Assembly: GCF_030272615.1 (NCBI RefSeq)
Contig: NW_026729163.1
Span: 30,001-60,000 of the forward strand
DNA: 30,000 nucleotides
DNA from: Cryptomeria japonica
Taxonomy: Eukaryota; Streptophyta; Pinopsida; Cupressales; Cupressaceae
Reading direction: 5' to 3'
Shown piece by piece: positions 1-11,144 of the stretch; the first letter of the stretch is position 1; the number at the start of each line of letters is the position of its first letter. Below the pieces are notes generated by a model. It was not told the origin of the DNA, did no database searches, and was given only the letters and a program-made list of their open reading frames with translations. The position numbers were made by a program, and so were the translations under genes.

Positions 1-284
1 CCAAGGTGCTGCGTGCACGTTGTCGGAGCCCGGTTTGCCCCGGGTGCGCACCTCGCGTGCACCTTCGTCGGGGTGGGCACCTTGGCTGGGTTTGCCCCGG
101 CTGCGCTCCGAAGCGGGGTTATTGGAGCGCCGCCTCTTTTTTTGTCGGAGCGTTTGGTGGGGTTTCTCGCATTGGCTCTTCCGAGGCCCGGTTGCCACCC
201 TGGCGCGCACGAAGTCGGAAGTAGGGTTAATTGCCCGGGTGCGCACCTTTGCCAGGGTGGGCACCTTACCTGGGCTGCGCACCA

Positions 285-2681
285 GGGCGGGCTCAAGATG
301 GCACGCGCGTTCCGTTTTTTTCACTATCTTTCAAAACGGAAATTTTAAAATCTCCTTTTTTTTTTGCCTTTTCTGGAAATTAGTGAAGGCAGCGCATCAA
401 AGGTGCGCACCTCGCTGCCCACCTTGGTGTGCTCTGAGGTGCGCACCCGGGAGCGCTACGAAGTGTGCTCCAAGGTGCGGCGTGCACGTTGTCGGAGCCC
501 GGTTTGCCCCGGGTGCGCACCTCGCCTGCACCTTGGCCGGGGTGGGCACCTTGGCTGGGTTTGCCCAGGGTGCGCTCCGAAGCGGGGTTACTGGAGCGCC
601 CCCTCTTTTTTTGTCAGAGCGTTTGGTGGGGTTTCTCGCATTGGCTCTTCCCAGGCCCGGTTGTTGGGTGCGCTCCCACCCTGGCGCGCGCGAAGTTGGA
701 AGTTGGGTTAATTGCCCGGGCGCGCACCTTCGCCAGGGTGGGCACCTTGGTGCGCACACCTTGGCTGGGCTGCGCACCAGGGCGGGCTCAAGATGGCACC
801 AGCATTCCCTTTTTCTCACTATCTTTCAAAACGGAAATTTTAAAATCTCGTTTTTTTTTTGCCTTTTATGGAAATTAGTGAAGGCATCGCATCAAAGGTG
901 CGCACCTCGCTGCCCACCTTGGTGTGCTCCGAGGTGCCCACCACGGTGCGCAACGCCGGTGCGAACCCGGGAGCGCCCCGATGTGTGCTCCAAGGTGCGG
1001 CGTGCACGAAGTCGGACCCCGGTTTGCCCCGGGTGCGCACCTCGCGTGCACCTTGGTGCGCACACCTTGGCTGGGTTGCGCGGCCTGGTGGGCACCATGG
1101 TGCGCACCAAGGAGCGCTCCGAAGTGTGCTCCAAGGTGCGGCGTGCACGAAGTCGGAGCCCGGTTTGCCCTGGGTACGCACCTCGCGTGCACCTTCGCCG
1201 GGGTGGGCACCTCGGCTGGGTTGCGCGCCCTGGTGCGCACCAAGGAGCGCTCCGAAGTGTGCTCCAAGGTGCGGCGTGCACGAAGTCGGAGCCCGGTTTG
1301 CCCCGGGTGCGCACCTTCGCCGCGGTGCGCACCATGGCGTGCACGAAGTCGGAGCCCGGTTTGCCCCGGGTGCGCACCTCGCGTGCACCTTCGGCGGGGT
1401 TGCGCGCCCTGGTGGGCACCATGGTGCGCACCAAGGAGCGCTCCGAAGTGTGCTCCAAGGTGCGGCGTGCACGAAGTCGGAGCCCGGTTTGCCCCGGGTG
1501 CGCACCTCGCGTGCACCTTCGGCGGGGTTGCGCGCCCTGGTGGGCACCATGGTGCGCACCAAGGAGCGCTCCGAAGTGTGCTCCAAGGTGCGGCGTGCAC
1601 GAAGTCGGAGCCCGGTTTGCCCCGGGTGCGCACCTCACGTGCACCTTCGCCGCGGTGGGCACCATGGCGTGCACGAAGTCGGAGCCCGGTTTGCCCCGGG
1701 TGCGCACCTCGCGTGCACCTTCGCCGGGGTGGGCACCTCGGCTGGGTTGCGCGCCCTGGTGCGCACCAAGGAGCGCTCCGAAGTGTGCTCCAAGGTGCGG
1801 CGTGCACGAAGTCGGAGCCCGGTTTGCCCCGGGTGCGCACCTCGCGTGCACCTTCGCCAGGGTGGGCACCTCGGTGCGCACACCTTCTCAATGTTTTCTT
1901 GCCTTTTCTGGAAATTGGTGAAGGCAGCGCATCAAAGGTGCGCACCTCGGTGTGCTCCGAGGTGCGAACCCGAGAGCGCTCCGAGGTGCCCACGAAGTCG
2001 AAAGTCGGGTTAATTGCATTGTTTTCCCCGGGTGCGCTCCGAGGTGCGCAACATCGGCGCGCACCAAGGAGGGCTCCGAAGTGTGCTCCAAGGTGCGCAC
2101 GATGGCGTGCACCTCTGGTGCGCACGATTCGGAGCTCGGTTTGACCGGGGTGCGCACACCTTGGCTGGGTTGCGCACCTTTTGTGCGCTCCAAGGTGCGC
2201 ACGAAGTCGGAGCTCGGTTTGCCCCGGGTGCGCACCTTCGCCAGGGTGCGCACCTTGATGCGCACGCCTTGGCTGGGCTGCGCACCTTGGTGGGCGCCAT
2301 GGTGCGCACCTTTCGTGCGCTCCAAGGTGCGCACGAAGTCGGAGCTCGGTTTGCCCCGGGTGCGCACCTTGGTGGGCGCCATGGTGCACTCCGAGGTGCC
2401 CAAGATTGGTGCGCACCAAGGAGCGCTCCGAAGTGCGCTCCAAGGTGCGCGCGAAGTCGAAAGTTGGGTTAATTGTCCGGTTTGCCTCGGGTGCGCACCT
2501 TGCGTGCACCTTCGCCAGGGTGGGCGCCTTGGTGCGCACACCTTGGCTGGGCTGCGCACACCTTGGCACCCGCGTTTCCTTCATTTTAAATTTTTTTTTT
2601 TTACAATCTCTCAAGTGGGAAATTCTATAATCTCAACTTTTTTTGCCTTTTCAGGAAACTTTTGAATGGAGCGCATCATTG
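285..2681. repeat. AT-rich (poly-T) modules of the 7.9-kb unit
   Basis: A module of about 120 bp recurs 11 times per unit, 26 times in the window. It starts GGGCGGGCTCAAGATGGCA, has a T-run, TCACTATCTTTC, AACGGAAATTTTAAAATCTC, a second T-run of 8-11, then CTGGAAATTAGTGAAGGCA and GCGCATCAAAGGTGCGC. Positions in copy 1: 285-403, 779-899, 1885-1938 (5' truncated), 2565-2681 (diverged), 4511-4636, 5032-5149, 5387-5507, 5856-5973, 6350-6470, 7105-7222, 7738-7859. Add 7923 for copy 2; in copy 3 only the first four are present (add 15846). These are the only AT-rich islands in an otherwise very GC-rich array. Function unknown; nucleosome exclusion, matrix attachment or replication origin are possible but unproven. 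Confidence 0.85.
404..2564. repeat. GC-rich GGTGCGCACC blocks between AT-rich modules
   Basis: The sequence between AT-rich modules is built from a few words: GGTGCGCACC (a perfect 10-bp palindrome), GGGCACCATGGTGCGCACC, CCAAGGAGCGCTCCGAAGTG, GCACGAAGTCGGAGCC and CGGTTTGCCCCGGGTGCGC. In 1140-1880 the word GAAGTCGGAGCC occurs at 1149, 1282, 1345, 1473, 1601, 1675 and 1807, i.e. spacings of 63-74 or 128-133 bp, a monomer of about 64 bp and its dimer. The same blocks fill the gaps between modules at 4637-7924 and the equivalents in copies 2 and 3. Stops are rare in every frame here, which explains the long open frames on both strands. Confidence 0.85.
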
Positions 2682-3090
2682 GTGCGCTCCGAAGTGTGCT
2701 CCAAAGCTCTCTCCAGCTGCGTGCACCTGCCCCGGCCGCGCACCCGGCCCCGCCCAGCTTCGCTCACCTGTCCCGGGCGTCTGGTGCGGAACCTTAGAGT
2801 AAGAAACATCACCGTGCACCTTGGCCAACGTGCGCGACTCGACCGAGCGCGCACTGGCCGAGGTGCACACCGATTTCACCTGGGTGCGCGCGCAGCACCT
2901 CGGGCGCACCGGGGTGCGCGCACAACGCCCGGGTTGCACCGTGGCCTGTGTGCTCGGGGCGCCTCGGGTGCGCGCTCGGTGTCGCCCCCGCGCGCGCGGT
3001 AGTGCGGGCAGCGCACCCCGGCCCGGCCCGGCCCCGACGAGAACGCAAACGGGCAAAAGGTTTATTCAAATAGCATTGCGACGCCCGGCG

Positions 3091-3103
3091 AAAAACTAAA
3101 AAA
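3091..3103 (-). terminator. Pol III terminator of 5S copy 1
   Basis: Directly after the 5S 3' end the minus strand reads six T (complement of 3098-3103), then AG, then five T (3091-3095). Runs of four or more T are the standard Pol III stop, so this is a strong stop with a backup. Confidence 0.9.
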
Positions 3104-3221
3104 GGGTGCAACACCGGGACTTCCCGGGAGGTCACCCATCCCAGTACTACTCCGGCCCAAGCGCGCTTAACTGCGGAGTTCTGATGGGATCCGGTGCACT
3201 AACGCTGGTATGATCGCACCC
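3103..3221 (-). rRNA. 5S ribosomal RNA, copy 1
   Basis: The reverse complement reads as a complete plant 5S rRNA of 118-119 nt, starting GGGTGCGATCATACC and ending GTGTTGCACCC. Helix I closes cleanly, with nt 1-8 (GGGUGCGA) pairing with nt 111-118 (UUGCACCC). The internal Pol III promoter is intact: A box around nt 50-64 (AGTTAAGCGCGCTTG, about 3158-3172) and C box around nt 80-97 (GGGATGGGTGACC, about 3125-3142). The 5' flank has C at -1, as usual for plant 5S genes; no TATATA box is seen near -28, only TAAGTAC. The gene lies in a 35S spacer and is transcribed opposite to the Pol I promoters. The exact 3' end within the T-run is uncertain by one or two bases. Confidence 0.97.
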
Positions 3222-3599
3222 GTTATGAGCTTGTCGCAGTGTGTACTTAGCAAACCGCGACCCACGTGCGAATCCACCCCGGCCACCCACCCCCGTCGAG
3301 GTGCACACCCTCCCTCGCGAAGTGCGCCCCGTTCGCCAAGTGTGAGCCCTGCCCGGGTGCGCGCACCTTGCTAGGGCGTCGGGTGTGCACCCGGCCCGGC
3401 CTACGTGCGTGCACCTGGAGGGGGCGTCGTGTGCGTGCAGTGTCCCGTCTGCAACGCGGTGCCCACACACCACCTCGGGCGCAACGACCTGCGCTCACAT
3501 GTGGGCCGAGTGCACCTTGGTGCATGTTCGGGGCGCCTCGGGTGCACGCTCGATCTTGCCCCGGTGCACCAAGGCGCTCGGTTTGCCCCGGGTGCGCAC

Positions 3600-3990
3600 T
3601 TGGTGCAAGGTGGGCACCCAAAATAGGGATCAAGCACCAAAACACAAGTTTCGGGATGCAAAATGGGACCCAAGGACCACAAATGCGTTCCAAGACCCAT
3701 GATGGGTCCACGAGAACAAAAATGTGTTCCGAGACTTAATAAACAAATATTGGGTTTTAGGAGAAGAAACATGCTCTGATGCCCAAAACGAGAATCGACC
3801 CCGAAAAGGCCACAGGCCAAAAGTGGGATGCGAGACAAAAAAAAATGGGACCCGAGGACCAAAATTGGGTTCCCAGGTCGAAGACAGGGCAACCGGACAA
3901 GAAACGACCTCTAAGGCTCGAAATGAGTCCCGACGACTAAAACTTGACAAGAAGCACCCATCAGGCACCCAACTCGACACCCATGGGATG
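3600..3990. repeat. A-rich degenerate repeat domain (recurs at 11523-11913 and 19446-19836)
   Basis: About 390 bp rich in A on the plus strand, made of loose variants of AAAATGGGACCCAAGGACCA, for example near 3660, 3846 and 3860, with weak periodicity in the 20-30 bp range. It includes GACCCATGATGGGTC at 3693-3707, an inverted repeat with 7-bp arms. The strand asymmetry is the same in all three copies. No gene or known element is recognised. Confidence 0.6.
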
Positions 3991-4476
3991 CCGACCCACC
4001 CGGGCTTCCACCTAGCACACCTTGGCACCCACCCACCCTCGCACCCAACCTCGCACCCAACTTAGCACCTTTGAACCCACATTGGCACTCACCCTGACCC
4101 TGGCACCTTGGAACCCACATTGGCACTCACCTTGACCCTGGCACCCACCTTTGCACTCACCTTGGGACCCACCCTGGCTCCCACCTCGGCACCCACCCAG
4201 ACACCCACCTTGGTTCCTTGGCACCCACCTTGGATCCTTGGCACCCACCCCGACACCCACCTTGGCACGCAACTTGGCTACTTGCCACCCACCTTGGCTC
4301 CTTGACGCCCACCCCGACAACCACCCCGTGACCTACCCTGGCTAGGGTTGGTGCACACCCACCCTGGTGCCCACCTTGGCACCCACCCTATGACCCACCT
4401 TGGCACGCACCTTAGTACCCACCCCGTTACCCACCCTAGGACCCACCCCGTGACCCACCTTGGCCAGGGTGGGTGC
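3990..4476. repeat. C-rich minisatellite, unit copy 1
   Basis: Degenerate units of ACCCACCTTGGC / ACCCACCCTGGC type (about 12-16 bp), with nearly all G-runs on the minus strand. At 4418-4449 the plus strand has six C-runs of three or four within 32 bp (CCC-A-CCCC-GTTA-CCC-A-CCC, then CCC-A-CCCC), so the minus strand could form a G-quadruplex. The block ends abruptly at 4477, where the next unit begins. Confidence 0.85.
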
Positions 4477-4739
4477 CTTGGTGCGCACAACTTGCCTGGG
4501 CTGCACACCAGGGCGGGCTCAAGATGGCACCCGCGTTCCGTTTTTTTCACTATCTTTCAAAACGGAAATTTTAAAATCTCATTTTTTTCTTTTTTTTGCC
4601 TTTTCTGGAAATTAGTGAAGGCAGCGCATCAAAGGTGCGCAATGCTGGTGCGAACCCGGGAGCGCTCCGATGTGTGCTCCAAGGTGCGGCGTGCACGAAG
4701 TTCGAGCCCGGTTTGCCCCGGGTGCGCACCTCGCGTGCA

Positions 4740-7700
4740 CCTTCGCCGGGGTGAGCACCTTGGCTGGGTTGCGCGCCCTGGTGCGTACCAAGGAGCGCTC
4801 TGAAGTGTGCTCCAAGGTGCGGCGTGCACGAAGTCGGAGCCCGGTTTGCCCCGGGTGTGCACCTCGGGTGCGCACCTCGCGTGCACCTTCGCTGCGGTGG
4901 GCACCTTGGCTGGGTTGCGCGCCTTGGTGGGCACCATGCAGTGCACGAAGTCGGAGCCCGGTTTGCCCCGGGCGCGCACCTCCGCCAGGGTGGGCACCTT
5001 GGTGCGCACAACTTGCCTGGGCTGCGCACCAGGAAGGGCTCAAGATGGCACCCGCGTTCCGTTTTTTTCACTATCTTTCAGAACGGAAATTTTAAAATAT
5101 CGTTTTTTTTTGCCTTTTCTGGAAATTAGTGAAGGCAGCGCATCAAAGGTGCGCAACGCTGGTGCGAACCTGGGAGCGCTCCGATGTGTGCTCCAAGGTG
5201 CGGCGTGCACGAAGTCGGAGCCCGGTTTGCCCCGGGTGCGCCCTGGTGGGCACCATGGTGCGCACCAAGGAGCGCTCCGAAGTGTGCTCCAAGGTGCGGC
5301 CTGCACGAAGTCGGAGCCCGGTTTGCCCCGGGTGTGCACCTCGGGTGGGCACCTTGGTGCGCATGCCTTGCCTGGGCTGCGCACCAGGGCGGGCTCAAGA
5401 TGGCACCCGCGTTCCTTTTTTTTCACTATCTTTCAAAACGGAAATTTTAAAATCTCATTTTTTTTTGCCTTTTTCTGGAAATTAGTGAAGGCAGCGCATC
5501 AAAGGTGCGCACCTCGCTGCCCACCACGGTGCGCAACGCCGGTGGGCACCCGGGAGTGCTTCGAAGTGTGCTCCAAGGTGCTGCGTGCACGTTGTCGGAG
5601 CCCGGTTTGCCCCGGGTGCGCACCTCGCGTGCACCTTCGTCGGGGTGGGCACCTTGGCTTGGTTTGCCCCGGCTGCGCTCCGAAGCGGGGTTATTGGAGC
5701 GCCGCCTCTTTTTTTGTCGGAGCGTTTGGTGGGGTTTCTCGCATTGGCTCTTCCGAGGCCCGGTTGCCACCCTGGCGCGCACGAAGTCGGAAGTAGGGTT
5801 AATTGCCCGGGTGCGCACCTTTGCCAGGGTGGCACCTTACCTGGGCTGCGCACCAGGGCGGGCTCAAGATGGCACGCGCGTTCCGTTTTTTTCACTATCT
5901 TTCAAAACGGAAATTTTAAAATCTCCTTTTTTTTTTGCCTTTTCTGGAAATTAGTGAAGGCAGCGCATCAAAGGTGCGCACCTCGCTGCCCACCTTGGTG
6001 TGCTCTGAGGTGCGCACCCGGGAGCGCTACGAAGTGTGCTCCAAGGTGCGGCGTGCACGTTGTCGGAGCCCGGTTTGCCCCGGGTGCGCACCTCGCCTGC
6101 ACCTTGGCCGGGGTGGGCACCTTGGCTGGGTTTGCCCAGGGTGCGCTCCGAAGCGGGGTTACTGGAGCGCCCCCTCTTTTTTTGTCAGAGAGTTTGGTGG
6201 GGTTTCTCGCATTGGCTCTTCCCAGGCCCGGTTGTTGGGTGCGCTCCCACCCTGGCGCGCGCGAAGTTGGAAGTTGGGTTAATTGCCCGGGCGCGCACCT
6301 TCGCCAGGGTGGGCACCTTGGTGCGCAAACCTTGGCTGGGCTGCGCACCAGGGCGGGCTCAAGATGGCACCAGCATTCCCTTTTTCTCACTATCTTTCAA
6401 AACGGAAATTTTAAAATCTCGTTTTTTTTTTGCCTTTTATGGAAATTAGTGAAGGCATCGCATCAAAGGTGCGCACCTCGCTGCCCACCTTGGTGTGCTC
6501 CGAGGTGCCCACCACGGTGCGCAACGCCGGTGCGAACCCGGGAGCGCCCCGATGTGTGCTCCAAGGTGCGGCGTGCACGAAGTCGGACCCCGGTTTGCCC
6601 CGGGTGCGCACCTCGCGTGCACCTTGGTGCGCACACCTTGGCTGGGTTGCGCGGCCTGGTGGGCACCATGGTGCGCACCAAGGAGCGCTCCGAAGTGTGC
6701 TCCAAGGTGCGGCGTGCACGAAGTCGGAGCCCGGTTTGCCCCGGGTGCGCACCTTCGCCGCGGTGGGCACCATGGCGTGCACGAAGTCGGAGCCCGGTTT
6801 GCCCCGGGTGCGCACCTCGCGTGCACCTTCGCCGGGGTGGGCACCTCGGCTGGGTTGCGCGCCCTGGTGCGCACCAAGGAGCGCTCTGAAGTGTGCTCCA
6901 AGGTGCGGCGTGCACGAAGTCGGAGCCCGGTTTGCCCCGGGTGTGCACCTCGCGTGCACCTTCGCTGCGGTGGGCACCTTGGCTGGGTTGCGCGCCTTGG
7001 TGGGCACCATGCAGTGCACGAAGTCGGAGCCCGGTTTGCCCCGGGCGCGCACCTCCGCCAGGGTGGGCACCTTGGTGCGCACAACTTGCCTGGGCTGCGC
7101 ACCAGGAAGGGCTCAAGATGGCACCCGCGTTCCGTTTTTTTCACTATCTTTCAGAACGGAAATTTTAAAATATCGTTTTTTTTTGCCTTTTCTGGAAATT
7201 AGTGAAGGCAGCGCATCAAAGGTGCGCAACGCTGGTGCGAACCTGGGAGCGCTCCGATGTGTGCTCCAAGGTGCGGCGTGCACGAAGTCGGACCCCGGTT
7301 TGCCCCGGGTGCGCACCTCGCGTGCACCTTGGTGCGCACACCTTGGCTGGGTTGCGCGCCCTGGTGGGCACCATGGTGCGCACCAAGGAGCGCTCCGAAG
7401 TGTGCTCCAAGGTGCGGCGTGCACGAAGTCGGAGCCCGGTTTGCCCCGGGTGCGCACCTCGCGTGCACCTTCGCCGCGGTGGGCACCATGGCGTGCACGA
7501 AGTCGGAGCCCGGTTTGCCCCGGGTGCGCACCTCGCGTGCACCTTCGCCGGGGTGGGCACCTTGGTGTGCAGACCTTGGCTGGGTTGCGCGCCCTGGTGG
7601 GCACCATGGTGCGCACCAAGGAGCGCTCCGAAGTGTGCTCCAAGGTGCGGCCTGCACGAAGTCGGAGCCCGGTTTGCCCCGCGTGTGCACCTCGGGTGGG

Positions 7701-9090
7701 CACCTTGGTGCGCATGCCTTGCCTGGGCTGCGCACCAGGGCGGGCTCAAGATGGCACCCGCGTTCCTTTTTTTTCACTATCTTTCAAAACGGAAATTTTA
7801 AAATCTCATTTTTGTTTGCCTTTTTCTGGAAATTAGTGAAGGCAGCGCATCAAAGGTGCGCACCTCGCTGCCCACCACGGTGCGCAACGCCGGTGGGCAC
7901 CCGGGAGTGCTTCGAAGTGTGCTCCAAGGTGCTGCGTGCACGTTGTCGGAGCCCGGTTTGCCCCGGGTGCGCACCTCGCGTGCACCTTCGTCGGGGTGGG
8001 CACCTTGGCTGGGTTTGCCCCGGCTGCGCTCCGAAGCGGGGTTATTGGAGCGCCGCCTCTTTTTTTGTCGGAGCGTTTGGTGGGGTTTCTCGCATTGGCT
8101 CTTCCGAGGCCCGGTTGCCACCCTGGCGCGCACGAAGTCGGAAGTAGGGTTAATTGCCCGGGTGCGCACCTTTGCCAGGGTGGGCACCTTACCTGGGCTG
8201 CGCACCAGGGCGGGCTCAAGATGGCACGCGCGTTCCGTTTTTTTCACTATCTTTCAAAACGGAAATTTTAAAATCTCCTTTTTTTTTTGCCTTTTCTGGA
8301 AATTAGTGAAGGCAGCGCATCAAAGGTGCGCACCTCGCTGCCCACCTTGGTGTGCTCTGAGGTGCGCACCCGGGAGCGCTACGAAGTGTGCTCCAAGGTG
8401 CGGCGTGCACGTTGTCGGAGCCCGGTTTGCCCCGGGTGCGCACCTCGCCTGCACCTTGGCCGGGGTGGGCACCTTGGCTGGGTTTGCCCAGGGTGCGCTC
8501 CGAAGCGGGGTTACTGGAGCGCCCCCTCTTTTTTTGTCAGAGCGTTTGGTGGGGTTTCTCGCATTGGCTCTTCCCAGGCCCGGTTGTTGGGTGCGCTCCC
8601 ACCCTGGCGCGCGCGAAGTTGGAAGTTGGGTTAATTGCCCGGGCGCGCACCTTCGCCAGGGTGGGCACCTTGGTGCGCACACCTTGGCTGGGCTGCGCAC
8701 CAGGGCGGGCTCAAGATGGCACCAGCATTCCCTTTTTCTCACTATCTTTCAAAACGGAAATTTTAAAATCTCGTTTTTTTTTTGCCTTTTATGGAAATTA
8801 GTGAAGGCATCGCATCAAAGGTGCGCACCTCGCTGCCCACCTTGGTGTGCTCCGAGGTGCCCACCACGGTGCGCAACGCCGGTGCGAACCCGGGAGCGCC
8901 CCGATGTGTGCTCCAAGGTGCGGCGTGCACGAAGTCGGACCCCGGTTTGCCCCGGGTGCGCACCTCGCGTGCACCTTGGTGCGCACACCTTGGCTGGGTT
9001 GCGCGGCCTGGTGGGCACCATGGTGCGCACCAAGGAGCGCTCCGAAGTGTGCTCCAAGGTGCGGCGTGCACGAAGTCGGAGCCCGGTTTG
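4740..9090. repeat. Internal duplication of about 2 kb within the 7.9-kb unit
   Basis: A block at about 4740-6740 recurs at about 6813-9090. The offset is 2073 bp at the left (module at 5032 against 7105) and 2351-2352 bp at the right (5387 against 7738; 6350 against 8702). The second copy is longer because the GC block between its first two modules has about 278 extra bp, close to two 128-133-bp dimers. The block around 1-900 belongs to the same family, as the equivalent of 7924-8823. The 7.9-kb unit thus grew by nested duplication before it was amplified as a whole. Confidence 0.8.
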
Positions 9091-11013
9091 CCCCGGGTAC
9101 GCACCTCGCGTGCACCTTCGCCGGGGTGGGCACCTCGGCTGGGTTGCGCGCCCTGGTGCGCACCAAGGAGCGCTCCGAAGTGTGCTCCAAGGTGCGGCGT
9201 GCACGAAGTCGGAGCCCGGTTTGCCCCGGGTGCGCACCTTCGCCGCGGTGCGCACCATGGCGTGCACGAAGTCGGAGCCCGGTTTGCCCCGGGTGCGCAC
9301 CTCGCGTGCACCTTCGGCGGGGTTGCGCGCCCTGGTGGGCACCATGGTGCGCACCAAGGAGCGCTCCGAAGTGTGCTCCAAGGTGCGGCGTGCACGAAGT
9401 CGGAGCCCGGTTTGCCCCGGGTGCGCACCTCGCGTGCACCTTCGGCGGGGTTGCGCGCCCTGGTGGGCACCATGGTGCGCACCAAGGAGCGCTCCGAAGT
9501 GTGCTCCAAGGTGCGGCGTGCACGAAGTCGGAGCCCGGTTTGCCCCGGGTGCGCACCTCACGTGCACCTTCGCCGCGGTGGGCACCATGGCGTGCACGAA
9601 GTCGGAGCCCGGTTTGCCCCGGGTGCGCACCTCGCGTGCACCTTCGCCGGGGTGGGCACCTCGGCTGGGTTGCGCGCCCTGGTGCGCACCAAGGAGCGCT
9701 CCGAAGTGTGCTCCAAGGTGCGGCGTGCACGAAGTCGGAGCCCGGTTTGCCCCGGGTGCGCACCTCGCGTGCACCTTCGCCAGGGTGGGCACCTCGGTGC
9801 GCACACCTTCTCAATGTTTTCTTGCCTTTTCTGGAAATTGGTGAAGGCAGCGCATCAAAGGTGCGCACCTCGGTGTGCTCCGAGGTGCGAACCCGAGAGC
9901 GCTCCGAGGTGCCCACGAAGTCGAAAGTCGGGTTAATTGCATTGTTTTCCCCGGGTGCGCTCCGAGGTGCGCAACATCGGCGCGCACCAAGGAGGGCTCC
10001 GAAGTGTGCTCCAAGGTGCGCACGATGGCGTGCACCTCTGGTGCGCACGATTCGGAGCTCGGTTTGACCGGGGTGCGCACACCTTGGCTGGGTTGCGCAC
10101 CTTTTGTGCGCTCCAAGGTGCGCACGAAGTCGGAGCTCGGTTTGCCCCGGGTGCGCACCTTCGCCAGGGTGCGCACCTTGATGCGCACGCCTTGGCTGGG
10201 CTGCGCACCTTGGTGGGCGCCATGGTGCGCACCTTTCGTGCGCTCCAAGGTGCGCACGAAGTCGGAGCTCGGTTTGCCCCGGGTGCGCACCTTGGTGGGC
10301 GCCATGGTGCACTCCGAGGTGCCCAAGATTGGTGCGCACCAAGGAGCGCTCCGAAGTGCGCTCCAAGGTGCGCGCGAAGTCGAAAGTTGGGTTAATTGTC
10401 CGGTTTGCCTCGGGTGCGCACCTTGCGTGCACCTTCGCCAGGGTGGGCGCCTTGGTGCGCACACCTTGGCTGGGCTGCGCACACCTTGGCACCCGCGTTT
10501 CCTTCATTTTAAATTTTTTTTTTTTACAATCTCTCAAGTGGGAAATTCTATAATCTCAACTTTTTTTGCCTTTTCAGGAAACTTTTGAATGGAGCGCATC
10601 ATTGGTGCGCTCCGAAGTGTGCTCCAAAGCTCTCTCCAGCTGCGTGCACCTGCCCCGGCCGCGCACCCGGCCCCGCCCAGCTTCGCTCACCTGTCCCGGG
10701 CGTCTGGTGCGGAACCTTAGAGTAAGAAACATCACCGTGCACCTTGGCCAACGTGCGCGACTCGACCGAGCGCGCACTGGCCGAGGTGCACACCGATTTC
10801 ACCTGGGTGCGCGCGCAGCACCTCGGGCGCACCGGGGTGCGCGCACAACGCCCGGGTTGCACCGTGGCCTGTGTGCTCGGGGCGCCTCGGGTGCGCGCTC
10901 GGTGTCGCCCCCGCGCGCGCGGTAGTGCGGGCAGCGCACCCCGGCCCGGCCCGGCCCCGACGAGAACGCAAACGGGCAAAAGGTTTATTCAAATAGCATT
11001 GCGACGCCCGGCG

Positions 11014-11026
11014 AAAAACTAAAAAA
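11014..11026 (-). terminator. Pol III terminator of 5S copy 2
   Basis: Same T6-AG-T5 arrangement as at the first copy: A6 at 11021-11026 and A5 at 11014-11018 on the plus strand. Confidence 0.9.
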
Positions 11027-11144
11027 GGGTGCAACACCGGGACTTCCCGGGAGGTCACCCATCCCAGTACTACTCCGGCCCAAGCGCGCTTAACTGCGGA
11101 GTTCTGATGGGATCCGGTGCACTAACGCTGGTATGATCGCACCC
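11026..11144 (-). rRNA. 5S ribosomal RNA, copy 2
   Basis: Identical to the first 5S gene over the whole transcribed region as far as I can read it, and 7923 bp further on. It has G at nt 19 and C at nt 59, a Watson-Crick pair in helix II. A and C boxes, both flanks and the T6 terminator are also unchanged, so there is no reason from sequence to think it inactive. Confidence 0.97.

Larger units (their letters stand above)
2690..3600. other. 5S-bearing domain of the unit (recurs at 10613-11523 and 18536-19446)
   Basis: This roughly 0.9-kb stretch carries the 5S gene and is not repeated elsewhere inside the unit. Flanks are GC-rich but much less repetitive than the rest, with GTGCGCGC-type words. 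About 40-50 bp beyond the 5S terminator is a short AT-rich patch (GGTTTATTCAAATAGCATTG, 3060-3079). The boundary with the GC blocks is gradual, so the ends are approximate. No coding gene is supported. Confidence 0.75.
1..7923. repeat. Higher-order IGS repeat, 7923-bp unit, copy 1
   Basis: The sequence at position 1 recurs at 7924 and again at 15847, so the period is exactly 7923 bp; the phase used here is set only by the window edge. Read from the array's natural start at 4477, a unit holds seven AT-rich modules in GC-rich blocks, four more modules (seen here at 1-2690), a 5S domain (2690-3600), an A-rich domain (3600-3990) and a C-rich minisatellite (3990-4476). Copies differ by scattered single bases, for example T/C near 4702/12625, which shows they are real separate copies and not one sequence assembled twice. 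No protein gene is supported inside. Confidence 0.95.

Noticed and set aside
220-232. Telomere-like TAGGGTTA
   Set aside because: A single motif inside GGAAGTAGGGTTAATTG, not tandem; other copies read TTGGGTTA or TCGGGTTA.
285-305. YY1-like motif CAAGATGGC in the AT-rich modules
   Set aside because: A short match to an animal-defined motif, present only because the module is repeated; no supporting context.
20-1921. Long open frames on both strands across the 7.9-kb units (up to about 660 codons)
   Set aside because: They overlap in several frames on both strands, consist of the same tandem words (for example CAPRCGVHEVGARFAPGAHL), include translated poly-T tracts and repeat with the DNA period. 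Stop codons are simply rare in this composition.
2641-2660. Splice acceptor-like TTTTTGCCTTTTCAGG
   Set aside because: It is the diverged end of an AT-rich module; other modules have TTTTCTGG at the same place, and there are no exons around it.
3103-3221. 5S sequence as part of a Cassandra-type TRIM retrotransposon
   Set aside because: Cassandra elements hold a 5S-like segment in their terminal repeats. Here the 5S is full length with closed helix I and its own T6 terminator, and no paired terminal repeats, primer-binding site or polypurine tract flank it.
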